64,000 bases of DNA. Source: Cloeon dipterum (Eukaryota; Arthropoda; Insecta; Ephemeroptera; Baetidae). A program made the position numbers and the translations under genes. Position 1 is the first letter of the stretch. Every line of letters begins with the position of its first letter. The stretch spans positions 24,325,681-24,389,680 of the forward strand of contig NC_088786.1 of NCBI RefSeq assembly GCF_949628265.1. Reading direction: 5' to 3'. The notes beneath the pieces are model-generated. The model worked only from the letters and a program-made list of their open reading frames with translations. It was not told the origin of the DNA and did no database searches. This document shows positions 1 to 15,096 of this stretch, piece after piece.

Positions 1-3000
1 GCCTAGAGTGTCAACCGCGTGGTACTCATCTTGTTTGTAAAAGGCAGTCGAAACACCCTAAACAAAGGAGATTCCATTGCGAGACGCTTTATGGTCGGGC
101 GAGGGACCACACTGATTGCACGTGGGACCCGAAACAAGGCGCGTGGGCAGCAATTTACTGCCGCGTGAGGGAGGCTGAATAAAAGAATGTGTACAAATAT
201 CGTCTAAATGTGTAGCAGCTCGGCGAAAGCGGCCGCGGCGGCTTTGTGGTCGAATCTGTCTTTTTCACCTTTGCAGCAGCAGCCGCCGACCCGCCCGCGT
301 TTGTGTCAGAAGTGAAGCGCGTGTGTGTGCGTGGTGCGGTTTGCATTTTTCAATCAATTGGTAGCTGGCTGGGGTTTTGCGGTCTTCGCATTGAATGCAA
401 AATGTTGCTCCAATAAATAATATCACAGGGCTCCGCACTTGTCACGATCACAAGTCGATTCGTTTCGTGCCCGGAGCTGCAGCGCGTGAACCAGTCTGAC
501 CCCGCTGACTGGTGACCAAATGTGAAACAATTGAACCAAGTTCAAGGTGAAAAGTTATGTCTGAGAATTTAACCTGTTAAAATAATAGTGGCAAAAATTT
601 TGTGGGTCTCGTCTAAATTAATTATTTCAAAATCGAAATATTTTAAGACAAACAATGAAACACATAGCTAGGTTTAATCTTCAAATTTAAGAAGTTTGCT
701 CTGTGTAATTCTTCGTGGTTAGCTAATGGTGAAAATTCTGTAACTCGTTCTCGTGAATTGATTCAGCCCCGTAGACCTCATCAGCAGTGATTTACCTAAA
801 AAATTCATACCCCTTTTTCATTCTTTGTCTCGAAATATTTCCCGGATGGGAAGACGTCTCAAGTACTTTGCCTAAAATCCTTTTCAAATAGGGCGCAAGC
901 AGTTCGCAACCGTCAGAAAGGTACAGGGGAAATTTTACCTCATAAATTCTTATATTAGAAAAAGAAGAATTTATCTATCTTTGAAATTAGCTTTTCATTA
1001 CAATGGAAGGTGTTTTTGAGCCGGTGAAATTTTTCGGGGGAAGGTTCAATCACAGGAAGGGCGAATGGCGAGGTTGGCAAGAATTCGTCACTTGGATCCT
1101 CTTTTTGATTTTTACTTAGAAATGGGTAAAGCTGGACGTTTTCGACGACCACTGACTCAGTATTCTCTGCAGATCTTTAAATTGAATTTCAGTCAAGTCT
1201 AATTAAAAAAGTTTGGATTGGCAAAGGTTGGGAATTTTTCTTTGCGCCGCAGTTTTTGAAAAGCTTTGGCAGGTCTTTCTTCATAAAAATGTGCTTCAAG
1301 CTAAAAAAATATTAAAATTAAAAAAATTAAAATATTGCCCAGATCCTTGTCAGTTAATTGCACGTGTGAAAGCAAATAACCGAACTGTATTTTCCTGACA
1401 CATTGGTAGTAAAAACACGAATAGAATATTCTATCTGTAAAATCGTGATTTAAATTTGTAATAAAAGAATGAGAGTATCTCAGATCAATATCTGAAGCAA
1501 CTATATTCGCGAATCATCTCACCAATTCACGAGCGGGGCTGCCAACAAACAATTGCCACGGGGAATCCTGGCCGCAAAGTTTTATTCCTTCAAAAGAACA
1601 AAGAGTGCATTAAGAAAGCAAACACACTCGAAATCAATTTGTACGCGCGATAACCCTTCCCTCCCTCCCTCCATCGAATATTTTCGCCAATAAATGTATA
1701 TTCACGCACGTCCCTTTGTTCTGCTCGTCTCGGTGCCGCGATCGTTAATTATCAACGAGTGGTCACGACTCTATTTGTTTTATTTGCTCTCAGGCATACC
1801 TCTGCGGGCCGGTTGACCAAAATTCGATTTGCATGCTTCGAAACTAGCGCTCCTTTGATATACTCTAGTGTGATGGGTAATTTCCTGTTGAAATTGTTTG
1901 CTTAAAAATGCGCAGAGATTCCTCTGCCACTTTCTCTCACTATTAAACTCATCCACACATTGAAACGTGTATTATACTTCACAAAAACAAATTAGATATT
2001 TCCTTTTCTGTCTAATTTCCTCTAATTTGTTTTGTAGGAAAAATGATTGTGTAGGTTGTACAAAATAAATGTGTTTTTACCAGAGGAAATGGTTTTGAAA
2101 TGCGGCATAGCAAGACGCATATTTTGATTATTTTTGTGTTTGCACTTAAGAGAAAAGATAAAAATCCCAAAAAAGTAGTAAACCCTTGTTGCTGTCGTGA
2201 TTCATTTAGTGGCGATCTCCTCAGTCCCTCATGCAGTGGCAACATTTTCCTCTGACACGCACATATTTTTTTCCGAGTCTTGTTTGTCGTCGAAAGTCTC
2301 GTATCAAAGAGTAGTGGAGCGAGAACCACTCGGCGACAGGCATTGATGAAATGTGGCATAAATAATTGTCAGGGTGCGACATTGTATTTTATCGGTGGCC
2401 GCACTGGCTCATTTCGGGTCGAGCATCCGCGCACGCATTAATATCGCATCGGCGTGTGACAGCGGGCGATCGATAAAATGCAAATTGACCGCGATCGAAA
2501 TGAATTACTTTCAGACGAGTTCCTGTACAATCCAACATATATAATTTAAGTGAATCACTCAGCGCGGCTGTCGTCGGGCGAGCACGCAGCAGGAGGTCAT
2601 CTCTGATTGCCAAAATTAATTCAATTTGGGCTGATTTGCATGCGCGAGAAAATGTATGTACGCCGGGCGGCGGGGAAGGTGATTCATCGGCGAGGATCGA
2701 GTTGCGCTGCTGAGCGACAACCATTAATTTTGCCAGATTTTATCGCATTTTTTATGCGCGCATTACACTTAAGCACGCGAGGACCATTGGGACTGGCTGG
2801 ACGGCGGAAGATGAGCGGCGCCTCCCGTTCTCCGTCGCGAAAGCAGCTTAGCGCGCTCGAGACGTGCTTTTGGCGCCGCGCTCGCTGACTGACAAACGAG
2901 CCTCGCGGCCTTTCACATTGTTTGCTTAGCGCCGTGTTTTTCTTTCTCGGGCCTGATGATTTTTCGAAAGATTGCCGACTGAAAACTCGCTGTGTAAAAA

Positions 3001-6000
3001 GTAAATAAATTTCGGCTTGCGGATAGTTGGGTGCCGAACGCAGAGCTGTTTTTCAATCACTCGCTGATACAAACGGCCCGATGAAAAGCGCCGCCGTGGA
3101 ATAACACGATCCACTGCGCGCAATTGATTATTTCTTTGCGGTGACAAATATCTACGAATTTGCTCATGAAAGATTTAATCTTTCGGTCATAAATTTGGAG
3201 ATAGCCTCCTCTCTTTATTTATTCTTTATCGATGTTTTAAAGAATTGTCTATTATTTTAGTTGACAGCATGATAAATTTGAACCCAAAACATTTTTTTCA
3301 ATCTAGTAAGCATTGCAACAACATTAATTGAATTAATTTTAAATTATGTCTGAAACAAATGTTTTGACTTTTATCGCAATGAAGTAGTATAGTTTATCAT
3401 TTTAGTTAAATGAAATCCTTATTTTTACTTTTGTCAACCAAAATCATGTTGGAACTTCTCTTTGGATTTTTAATGATTTAAAAGGTTTTAGATTTTTTAC
3501 AGTTAAATAGTCGCTGGTTGAAATGATTTAAGACGCCTTTAAGTATGTGGTCAAAGTGGCCTAAATGAGAGGATTTGAGCTTGTTAAATGTTTTCATGTT
3601 AATTTCAAGCTGGGTTAAAAAGTTAGTTTGTCTTTTAAATGAACAGCCCCGCATTAACCATAAAATATGAAAAAGGATAGTAAGAAATTCAGAGAAATAT
3701 TTAAAATCATCAAAAACATGATACAACTAACACTACTAACATCAAAGTCAAACAAATTTCGTTTAAATTTACCGGTTCGTATAAAAGCTTGCCTTTCAAA
3801 TTATCTCCATTAGTTGATCTAATTGCTCTTTGACAAGTGCAAGCTTTTACATTAAAAGTGCATTACTCGCTCTAAGTGCATCCTTTTATGGCACTTCACG
3901 AAAAGATACATGGATATTTGTTTTGTCCCTTGACAGTAATTGATTTATTACGCACTCACTGCGTTTTGCAATGAAGATGCATCTGATTCGAAGAAAAAGC
4001 ATCTCTCTTTTTGCACGTCAGAAAGGTCCAGACCGTAAAAAGCTGTGGCGCAAGATTCCAATCGCGCGACGTGTTCTCTACACGACGGCAATTTAAGGAC
4101 AGGAAAGCGAGAAATTACGATTCCGGCGTCGCTCGGCTGAGGTGTCAGAAAATCTTTATTTTAATTAGGAATACGCGAAGTGAGGAGATGTGTCATCGCG
4201 AGCGAAGGGTGTCTCTCGGAGCCACTTTTACGCCCATACGCAACACGATTTGCTCATTACTATGCGAAATGTAAGTGAAGAAGTTTTTTCGTGTCGGGAA
4301 GGCGCGCCTTTTCGCATGTCGGCTACCATTGTTCACGATGTGCGGCGCGCTTTAAAATATCGAGGCTGATTCAGCGCGTTTGTCTGCGCGCCGCGCAGCA
4401 TCGCCATCGCCACACATGGTCGAATTTCCTCGATCGGACGCTTTGAACTCGGCTTACACACTCCGCTCCGATAGCGTAATCTTATAATCACAGCGCGAGA
4501 CGAAAAAATTAAACGTTTTGTTCCCGGAATATCGGTTGCTAATGGAATGACTTGGGCTTTGCGTTTCTCCCGAATCATTTTTCAGCGAGACGTACAATAC
4601 CGCAGCTTTCGAGTGAAAATCTGGTTTGCGATCTCGGGTCAACGTGCCTTTCAATTTTTCCACTTTTAATAAACGCCGACCGCCCCGTTAGGCCGGCGTA
4701 TTCGTACCTGTTCCAGTTCAATTATCGAGCGAGTCATATCTGAAACTAGAACAATAAAAGCATAAGTAAACACCTTTCTTTCCCTGCAGCCCGAGTACAG
4801 AAAATGGACGGAGCGTGTAAGTGAATAAGTGATTTGCATAAAACACAACGCGCACGAAAAAGGCGATGTCTGGCTCAAATCAGTTTTTGTCCACCCCCTC
4901 GCGACCGTGACGCGCGTCCGCTATCTCTCATCCAATTTCACGCCGGATCGTTTTGATTGTGCAAAATCACTCATAACACGTGATATGTCGGTGGACGGAG
5001 AACAACAGCCCAAGACGAGAACCAGAGAATGGGAAGCGTTGCAATAGTCCTCCTAAATCAGAGTGGCGTGCTCAATTGCTGCTGTTCCCACTCGCTCGCT
5101 CCTCACAGATCTCATATAACACCAACAACCGCACCTCTTTGTTGTTATTTATAAATTGTGGCTATAAATTTGTCTACTTTATTGATTTTAAATTAGAATT
5201 CGTTTTTATGACACCTTGCTGTGGGCAGCTGGATGTCGCTCCCAAACGGCGTAGAATATGCATTCGTCGGTTTGCTCAATTGTTTCATCCTTGTAGGAGA
5301 GACTATCCCCATTCCTGCGTTCAAAGCTACGCAAGGATTGCTACAAATTGAAAAGTCCCTATTTTGCGCAAAATTTATTTTTCTTCCTTGAGAGTTACCA
5401 GTAGTGGAGGGTTGCAGATGTTATCTGAAACATTAAGCGAAAAACAGCAAATCTGACTCGCTTTTTTATTATTTATAGGACCGCAGTGTTTCAGCCACCT
5501 GTGCATTGTGTATGTATCTGCAAACCCACCTTTACCCAACCAAGGTCCGATTTATTTTCTCACTGAATTTTTGCACCTGCTAGATTGCTACCAGAAAAAT
5601 ACACACAACCATTTAATTTCAAGCCTGGTATTTAGCGCAATTAAGTAATTACAATCAGTAAAATACGTTAATGCGTTCAATTTTCTTTTTAAATGAAAAT
5701 ATGACTCACGAGCCCCGACGTCTCACATGAGTTAGCTGTCATTTTCAGCTGAGGACTACCCGCAATTGTCTGAAAGGCGTTACTTCTTTTATGAACGGTC
5801 TGCAAAACGCTATACTCAACAGTGCTGGAAGGCTGATAGCATCTCCGCGCAATCCACAATATTACACAGTAATTTGACTTTGTTTGATTTGTATCATGGA
5901 ACGTAAGACCCATTTCATTACCTTGAATTTCAGCGAAATGGAGCTGAATGAATTTATCTCGGCCTCATGTTCGTACTCAGCAATAAAACTTAGATATTTT

Positions 6001-9000
6001 ATTTGCATGTTAGCTTCCACCTGACGTAAAGAAATGTCCGTCGATTCAATTTTTCCTCTCTGAGCCCTAACGTCTCTTGACATGTTGAATATTAAATAGC
6101 GCTTAATAATTCACTGTCAAAAGCGAGCAGTTTAATTCTTCTAAACTTGTGGTTAGTCGCCAGTGTCCATTCGTGAATGGTCAGAAGTGTATATGGATGG
6201 GATGCCCAGCCGTCGAATGGAAAATAATGTGGTGGACAGTGACAATGGAAGAGAGGTGATCGCTGATCAAATCTCCGTGGTGACATTAGCACTCTTAGCT
6301 GCCTATCTACTATTTATGGCCGGCCCGTTATCATTCAGCAGACGCTTGACATTCGGATGAAAAACACCAGGCGTACTAAAATTCCAACACGACAACTTGC
6401 TCCGATTTGAATATGTATTTTGTTGAGTGCAGCCCAACAATGGAAAAAAAATCCGCATTCATCACACCACAATTTTTTATTTGTATTCACATTATAGGAC
6501 AACAGGTTATTCCAATTGTTAAAAAATTTATGGAACTAGAAAAAATAGCTTCCCATTTAAATTTTTAACTCCCAATTTTTTCCATGCTCATGATGACTTA
6601 TTGTAAAAAATCTGAACTGATTGGTAGGAAGAATTTGTTATTTAATTTGCAAATGAGAAACAACACCCGGCCGATCACGACATCCTCTTGGAGGTCGTTG
6701 ATGATGGCATTTCCATTTTAAGCCAATTTGGTGTATCGGCAAAGACAAAAGAGCGAAAAACCAATCGGTTTCCACACACGTCCGGCAATAAAGCAATTAG
6801 CATATTTTTGTGAAAAAAGGGGCACTTAATTCATAAACCTCACTTTCCTGGATCAGCTGTTGCCTGAGACGCTTTCCTGGCCGCCCGTGTGTGTATCTAA
6901 TTGCCACTCTGCTAAATTATATCTCCGAACAAACAGACCGTCAGTTTCCAGAGAGCTAATAATGGCTGCCGTCTATTAATAAGACAAGATTCCGGTTCAC
7001 TTAATAACCAAAATTGCACGCAGAGAGGCGCTATTAATTAATCGAGTGGAGAGTCCGACACGCAAAAGCAACCGAATTTGAGGGAAAAATAAAAAGAGCT
7101 GCAATATAATTAATAAATAATAGTGTTGGACGGGTCGTGGTTGGTCTTCTCTTGCGTTCGCTCGATTTGTTCACGTAATAAATACGATGTGCGCATTTTG
7201 TAGTACAGCCATGTGTAATTACTGCGGCAGTGCAATTGCAACAACCGGTTTTATGATTTTTGCATGTCGAGTGACTTCACCATCATTTGATGTGATGCCA
7301 TCGCTCTCGTGTGTGTGTGTGCGGCGGCAAGGCAAAAAGTCAGATTTATTAACTCACTCGCTGCTCATGCCACTGCAATTTGCATGATTAATTGCACGCA
7401 TTAAAATTCTATATGTCGTGGTTGCGAAAATCAATTTTACGTGCGAGCGTCGTGTGTGCCGACGAGTAAGTTTTCACGCAGAAAACGTTCGAAAGAGAAG
7501 GTCAATAATTCGTCTGAATAGTCTATAAATTCTTTGCGGTTTTATGCTCCTGCTGGTCTCAAGAGGCTGGAGAAAATAAATTTGGCTTTAATTAGATCCG
7601 GCGTTGGAATTTGCATGTAAATGCTGGGTCCAGAATATTCGGTTACCGCGCAGCAGATTGGGCATAAATTTTCCCAGGCAGCACAATGGACGCGAACGTA
7701 ACCAGAATGAAAGGCGACAAAACACCCACATATTGATGACGAGGAGGCGGCGCGGTGGAAAAAGAAGTCGGTTTTAAAAAAAGTTTGGCTGCTGTAGAGA
7801 TAAAAATTTATTGCCTCAAAGAGTAGCCATGGCCTCTCTTTTAAATAACAATCTAAATGAGTCACTCTATTCATCTTGTTCTTAAATAAATTTGTTAATG
7901 GCATATAAATCTCGACGCGATTCACACAACACACAAAGAGGAAATACAATGCAGGGGACTGCCACTGCCAGGCGAGAGTGGAAACAAATTGCAGGTGAGA
8001 GAAACGGACAAAGGTGTATTGAAAAAACGCCGCCCGCCATCCAATATTTTAGCTAAGTAATGAGATTTTTCAATGATCTGCTGATAGAGTCGTGGGCAGC
8101 GAATTGAAAGGAAACCTGTTTGTGCTTTTGTTGCCCACATCGCACTGAAACGCGTCTAACTAAGATCAATTATAGACAAGTTCACTTATTTCTTTTTCTG
8201 CAGTAAAAATATTCGTGTTTTTTCAATACGTGATGAATTTCTCTATGGTATATAGACTTTACTTTAAACTCTGAGAGTTATAGTTATTTAGAGCGTAAAC
8301 TCTAAAATAAAAGCCGTTAGATTTGGTGCTTGGAGTAAGCTACAGGGATAAATGAAATTTTATTAGCCTTATAAATATTTTTAACGTTTGATTTAAACCA
8401 CCTAGAAATTTTGTTTTTACTCCTAACAATCCTGAGGATCCCATCGAAATCCTGAGTTGTACAGACAGCTAATTCCTTATAAAGTCAGGTAATGCGATCC
8501 AAAATAGTAGCATCAATCTCATTATTAATTATATAACTCACAATGACAGGTTCTAACCGAATGACCATTTTTGTTCTCGCGTCTGCAAATTCATAACCTG
8601 CTTTAAAACACCTGTGGTGAGCCTCGTCCTCCGTGACCAGGATTTACATTGCCTCTTTACTTGGACCATTTGAGGGGATTGGGTATTCAACGGTGTTGCG
8701 TTTACACTTTGAGCAAAAAATGAAGGAATTTGAATGGACACCTCTTTGCAGCTCTTATCATAATGAGGGCCTATCCCATAAATTCCAGCACGCTGGTGTG
8801 CGACACGCCAATTAACTAGCAGTTTGAGTAAAACCCTAATAGTGAAATGGCATACGATGCTTGGCTCGCGAAATTAAATCTCAGCGCCGACGAACGGCGG
8901 CGGAATAATAATGTGGGCATTTTAAGGAGTACTCGCAGAACAAGAGTCCTGTTAATAGCCGATAATCCGCGGCGTGCTTAGTAATTAGAATCATTAAAGT

Positions 9001-12000
9001 TGCACTGCCAGGAGGTGTGCGCGCCTCGATAATTAAAACACTCGCGCAGCACGACTTTGCGCTTTGATTAAAAGCATACCTAGCGTCTAGTTTGGCGAAG
9101 AAAAGAAAAATGGGCCCAGCAGGAACAAAGCTTGACAAAAATAATCGGATCGGCTTTGCGGCTCGACCCATTAAATATTAATTTATGAAAATGAGCCCCC
9201 GCCTGCTCTTTGAGGTTTTAATTAAAAAGAGTAAATCAAGCTGCTGCCTCTTTATTATTCAAATAACAAGTTACTTGAAACCGGCAATCATCTTCTCGCA
9301 ATAAAAGTGAAATTCAATGGCGCAGCGTGTGCGGAAAGCCTTGATGTGAGGCCGAGACCGCGGTGGCTTAATGATTTTGTATAAATATTTTCGTCCGAAG
9401 CGCAGATTTAAATTTATTGAAATGAGCGTGTCATAAATTTCTAATGGAGATCTGTCGCCGTGACATTTATCTTGTTGTTTCTCTCTTTACGCTCGGCGGA
9501 GTTTGATTGAACAGCAGCTGAGCAGCTATTGCCGTGGCGGCCAAACCTTATTAGACGTTTGCCCGGTTTTTACAAATGAGCCTGCGCTGCCGTGTGCTCG
9601 TCGGCGGAATTAATCTCCTCGTCTCGTTTTCGAAACGCCCCTTTGCTGTTATTGTTTATGTAAATTTCCCCGCACCGTTCCGCTTTTAGTTGTGCAATGC
9701 ACAAACTGAAACTTTTTCGGAGCAGCGAGAGACGCCGGGGAAAGAACAGTTTTGGGATTGCGTTCGTCGTACAGCTCTGAATTAATGCTGAGTCAATCCT
9801 GACAGAGAGTGAAACAGTTTATGACGATTCGGTTAAAAGTCGTGTAAAACCGTTCTAATTAACAAGCTTGTCAAACAAGCGCGCCAATCTGGATAACCTA
9901 CCATAATTAAGCGCACTCGGAAAGCAACACCTGCGGCGCGTAAATAAATTCGTAAGCCAGTTTTCACGCCTCTGTGTCAACCTGGCGTGAAATATCCAGC
10001 ACAAAAGAATAATGAATGTGCCACCAAACACACGTTTGAAAATATTTCGCACTGCACGACAAACTTGTCTCGCGGAAGAGTAAAAAATAACGCCGCGCCG
10101 GCCGTATCAAGAATTTGAGTCAGGGAAAATATTCCGGCCGAAGATCTCTCGGCTGCGATAAAAGAGAGTATAGAATAAGAGGAGCGGGCGCACCAAACCA
10201 GTTACTGCATCACAAAACCGGTGCATAAATATTTCCAGATGTGGACACGTGGTAAAATTTTCGTGCTGTCAATGAGGGAGATTTTGTCAGGTGAAAAATC
10301 CGCTCCGCCGGTGCGCTAATTGAATTACTGAGCGTTGGCTTAAGCATCAAGCATGTGCATGACTCCGCTCTATACGAGTGTGTCATTAGAGGAATTCATC
10401 CTATCGGCCTCTCGATCGACCAAACGCCTGATTATAGACAGAAAAGTGCAAGCGGCCAGTCGGAACAGGGTGTTTTCAAAGCGGCTGTCCACTTTATCAT
10501 TCATCATCATTCTCAGCTCCGCCTCATCGATTAGCTTGAAATGCTACTGGCATTTTTTTCTATTACTCCGAAAAGTACAACCAATTTGTTTAATTAAAAC
10601 ATCGCTATTAAATTAATGAAAAATATTTGCCTTGATTGTTCTGGAGGAAACTTAAAAGACGTCACCAATTTGTTTAATTCTGGTATTTAATGAAATAGAA
10701 AATTACACGAAATGGGAAATTTTTCAAAGCATCTTCAACTTGAAAACGATTTTGTTGGCCATCTATTTTCGGTAATCGCCAATAAGCAATTTTTACTCAA
10801 TAGTAAAATTTTGTTATTACAAAATAACAAAAAATATGAGGGCATTTAAAATTTCTTATATTATGTGTGGACAAATCTGAAAACCAGTGCACCCGTTGGA
10901 CTTTTTGGAATTATCAGACAAGCGCTGGACAAAGGGAGCAGCCGCTCAGGGTAGCAAAGATCTATGTACCGTGATTATTGTTTGATTGTTAGATTTTCAT
11001 TTTGTATCCAACCAATCAGCAAGAAACTCTCTATCTGGCTAACAACTGAAGTCTTGTAAGTGGTATCAAGATATGCACTGGCCGCTCGCTTGTTCGATGA
11101 CGCTGCGGTCAATTCCGCAAGTGCACTCTGATTTTCAGGTTTTAAGCAGAACCCATCATATTTTTTCGCCGTCTATATCCTTTAAGATTTAAGAAAGAAA
11201 CTGATTTACATTAACATTTTGGATGACAGGAAAATTAGCATTGCTGTGTGAAACTTCTCACTAACCACTGGTGAACCTAAATGGGCTACATTCATATCTA
11301 ATGGATTAGAAAATTTCACACCACTAATAAATGGATCGTTTCTAAAATACAATACAAATCTCTGCGAGTCATTTTTGAACGTATAATGTGGAGAAGGAAT
11401 GCGGGGTGTTTTGAATGTAAACGGACGAAATTGGCCAAGAGCCTCATTCGCTGCGATTTCGAGTCGACGTCGACCACACCTCGCGTGCTGGACGCGAGTG
11501 ACGTGACAGTCTTGCAGCAGCCAGTCTCGCGATAATTTTGGTCAAAAAGAAGTGCATCTCGCGGTGTGGAAGTGGCTATTTCGAGAGAGGCGATAAACAT
11601 TTAAACTTCACCTTCCGGCACCAAGCGATCTCAAATTCGGTGACCAAAAGCAGGCAGAAGGAAAAGGATGTATCCGATGTGATGCGCTGGCGGAGAGGAA
11701 AGAATGCACGCGCTGCTCTCTCGATCTTTATTAATGTTATTGCTACCGGTGCCAAGAATCATATTATCGCCGCCGCTCTTTCAGCGCCGGGGCTTTTAGC
11801 GCACAGTCAGTCGGTGGGAATTAAACACGAGAGAAAGGAAATCGGCACCACGGGCTGTGCGAGACGTGTGTGTTGTACGCGCTGCAAAAAGTGGAATGCG
11901 CGTATTCGCGCGACGAGAGATGAGGAACACGTGGACACACGTGCCCCTGTTTGTGCAATGACGCACGTGTTCATTCATGCTTTTATCAGCAGCATGTAAA

Positions 12001-15000
12001 TCGCCCGCGATTGCTTACACGAGCAGCCTAATTGCGCTATTAAGTTGCCGATTTGATGGTGAGAGACGCGACTTGTTTGCTTATCAAACCATTTCTGAGA
12101 AATAAACGACAAGCAACTTATGAACGAGAATAAAGGGCGGATTTAAGCTGCCCTGCCAAACAGCCAGATTGATTTAAATGATATGTGTGTATTTAGTCCT
12201 TAATTTGTATCTTCCATGGGGTAAAAATTACAAAAAGAGTTTTAAGCAGGCAATTTATTCGGTATGGAGTCTTCAAGGCTGACAATGTGAGACACTCGCC
12301 CATTTTTCAGTTTGAAATCTGCAGGCACCTTTTAACTTTGAAAGCATTGAAAGGTTCATTGTCAGAGCGTTCTCATAAATTTAAATCGCACATACACAAT
12401 ATCTCAAAGTCGGTGTCAGTGCACATGGAAGATCACTTCTTCAAAAGCAGTTTTAAAATCCCGCGTCTGCTTTGTGAGAGAGAAAGAAATAATCCCCCTT
12501 GGCCCGAGTGAGTGTGTGTACCGAACGGGTCTTGAAGTTCCAATTAAAATCTCGAATTCGCAGCCCTCGCCTTCGATGTCACTCGAAGCAGATTGACATT
12601 CGCAAATTCAGCCAGGCAGGCAAATGAGATCAGCGGCGAAATAATCAGCGCAAAAAGCAGCCTCGCCTGTGCGCCGCGCGTATTGTTAATTAAATCGCTT
12701 TTCACAATGGAGCCACAGGGCCGGAGTGCGCTTGAAAAATGTGAGAAAATAAATCTCAGGTGGGTTAGAGATAAAAAAACGAGCAAAGGCATACGCTGCG
12801 GTCCGCCCGCCTACGCGCTTTGCACATTTATCTTTCAATCTCCTTACTTTTGCACTTCAGGGCCTAATCTGCGATCTCTCTCACTTTTATACTTTCAGCT
12901 GCTTATAACGTACGTGTCCGACCGAGTTAATACATCTCCATTAATTCGCGGCCGGGTGCGAGCAGCAGGAAATTATCCTCGGCCGCCGCTTGTTTTCCAT
13001 CGCAATCATGAACTGCGCGTGTCGTAAAAATTTTTACAATCGGCGGTAATGAAGGTTTCGCAAAATATTTTGGGTCGTCAAGACTGACGTTGATGCGTGC
13101 GAGAGGTCGACGCAGTAATAGTAAAACGCCTGCGAACAACAATAAACGAAAACGCGCGGAATCCAGCCGCCGAAAATAAATAAAACATACACACTCACAC
13201 ACGTTCGCAGCTGTTTTTTTTATATCAAACACGCGCGAACCGATTTTCACTGAAAAGCATTTTCGATTCTTCCGTGGGATGAATGAATCTCTCTGCCTTG
13301 CACGTCACTCTCCGACGCGCATTTATTTGTCTTGCCAACGCACAAGTCTGCTCCTCTCGCCCAGGTGGTTCTGCATTTTACAGCGATTAGTTCAGTCTTA
13401 ATTTCGCACGCCACGTCTTAACGGCAAATCACTCGGCAAAGCGAATGGAAAGGCTAAATGTGAGTAATAGGGAAATAAATGACTCTTATATTTTTCATAA
13501 TTAAGAAGAATAAATTGGGCTTGCAAGTTTTGGATGCCATAAAACTTGAGCAAATCAATCTCTTAGTAAACATACTGTTTCGACAAATAAATAAATAAAT
13601 TAAATAGCCTGCTTTGTTTGTGTCTTAGGAACTGAAGATGTGACAAAAATAAAAGAATAATTTAAAACACTTAATTTGTTTCACAAGGAAACTCTTAGGA
13701 TCGATGCTACGTCTAAGTTTATAAAAATAACACATTTTACAATGCATGTGAATTTTGGTTCGTAGCCAGTTTTTAAAGTAACGAATCGATTGATGGGTTA
13801 TTTTTATTGTCTTATAGCTCAATTAAGTTTTTCCTATAGAGGGTGTGATTTGGGATATGTACTAGTTATAACCCTGAATTGAGGAGCTACAAACTTTTCA
13901 TATTCTAAAGGCTTGGAAGGAGAAAGTTTAAAAAATTTGAGTTTACGGTGATTTCGATGTTAAATATACTACAAAGATTTTACTTCTTCAGAGCTCGCAA
14001 AAACTGGCAAATTTAAAGAATCCCATTGTAGAGGTCTAAATTACATAATTTACGAGTGGATCGATCGGAATTGATTTGATTCAATAAATTCGCCTCAAAC
14101 TAAAGCGTAGTATTCTAAGAGTTCTTTTTCAGAGTGCAATCTTAAATTTAAATAAATACAAGTTGCAATAGCAAATTTTTTGCCTTAATTACGGCAAACT
14201 GGCTATCAATGGAATACCCGTGATTTTTTTCTGAATGAAACGTGGGAAAGGTTGCTGATCGTTCGTCGGCGAAAAGTTGTCTGATCTTGAAATTCCGCCA
14301 CGGTGCACACCGCGTACATAGCAAACTGACCAAAATTTATCTGAGTGAGCTCCAGTCACTTCGCCAGCATGGTTCTACAACCGTTGTGCGAGTCGATCGC
14401 GGCGAAGATTAAAAATTTTGCAGGCATATGTGTTCTAATTAGCTGGCGCGGAGCCGTAATAAAACCACGAGTTATGAATTCGATTGAGGCCCTCGGACGT
14501 CAGGGCAGGCAGAGGGCAGTTTCGGTTATTAATGTAGGTGCAAATGACCGACAACTCGACGATAAACAGCTAATCAAGATAAAGGCCCTCCTGCGGGATC
14601 ATTATAATTTTATTGCAGTTTTATAGCAGCGTTGAAGATGTGCTCTCTGCGAAAAAAAATGGTCAAGAGCGACAAACGGCAGGAAAAGTCGCGCAGCGGA
14701 CAGCAGCCTGGAGTGAGTTTTCTTTTATTTTTCAGCACTGCGTCGTGCATGCAGCTGAAAAGCAACAATGGAAGATCGTGTTGGGCGAAAAAAGTTTGGC
14801 AGTGAGCAAAGCAAAGGTCGGGTCCTCGGAAGGTGGTGCGCCGAGCCGTCGGCCAACTGGTGAGGCGGCGGCGGCGGCGGCGGCGGCGGTGGTGGGACGC
14901 GCTCCGTTTGAGAGGTTCGCCAGCTCGTGACGCGGCGCTGCTCAAGACAGCAGAGAGCAGCAGGATTCACACAAGTCGATCGCTGGTCCTCGTCCACTGC

Positions 15001-15079
15001 AGCATCCCTGCGCTGGATCGCGTCTCTCGCCAGGAGCTGGATGGTGGCTGACCCCGCAGGGCCGCACTGAAGCCCCACG
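1..15079. other. Non-coding region, CpG-rich patches
   Basis: I find no supportable exon in this stretch. Open frames are short, overlap on both strands, match no family I recognise and lack paired splice signals. Composition alternates between AT-rich runs with TAATTA-type cores and patches rich in CpG and GCGC (around 2.4-2.9, 9.5-10.2, 11.4-12.0 and 12.9-13.2 kb). Perfect POU octamers (ATTTGCAT or its complement) occur at 1827, 2478, 2634, 4832, 6001, 7378 and 7609. A short GT run lies near 7307-7323. The look is that of a regulatory gene desert or long upstream flank, which is inference. Confidence 0.6.
14864..14889 (+). repeat. (GGC)n trinucleotide run
   Basis: About nine GGC units lie in a GC-rich block roughly 200 bp upstream of the candidate collagen first exon. 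Such runs are common in 5' untranslated regions and CpG-island promoters. Proline, arginine or alanine open frames here are by-products of the repeat. Confidence 0.85.
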
Positions 15080-15096
15080 ATGACCCCTTCGAGAAG
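15080..15096 (+). CDS. Candidate first coding exon of the collagen gene
   Basis: An ATG at 15080 (context CCACGATGA) follows an in-frame TGA twelve bases upstream. The frame reads M-T-P-S-R-R and meets a good donor, AG|GTAGGC, after 15096. Joined to the acceptor at 26769 (TTTTTCCAG|G), the frame continues as R-L-G-R-V and then into the MNPGVVFLL signal peptide. This gives a basic n-region ahead of the hydrophobic core. The surrounding GC-rich block and (GGC)n run fit a promoter and 5' UTR. The link spans 11.7 kb and rests only on frame, splice signals and a sensible signal peptide. The alternative is that translation starts at 26783 and the 5' UTR exon lies elsewhere. Confidence 0.4.

Noticed and set aside
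7542..7949. 135-codon minus-strand open frame
   Set aside because: The composition is not protein-like in any known family and there are no flanking exons.
11538..11999. 153-codon open frame on the plus strand
   Set aside because: It has CpG-rich biased composition, an equally open opposite strand, no domain and no splice context. It looks like chance in GC-rich DNA.
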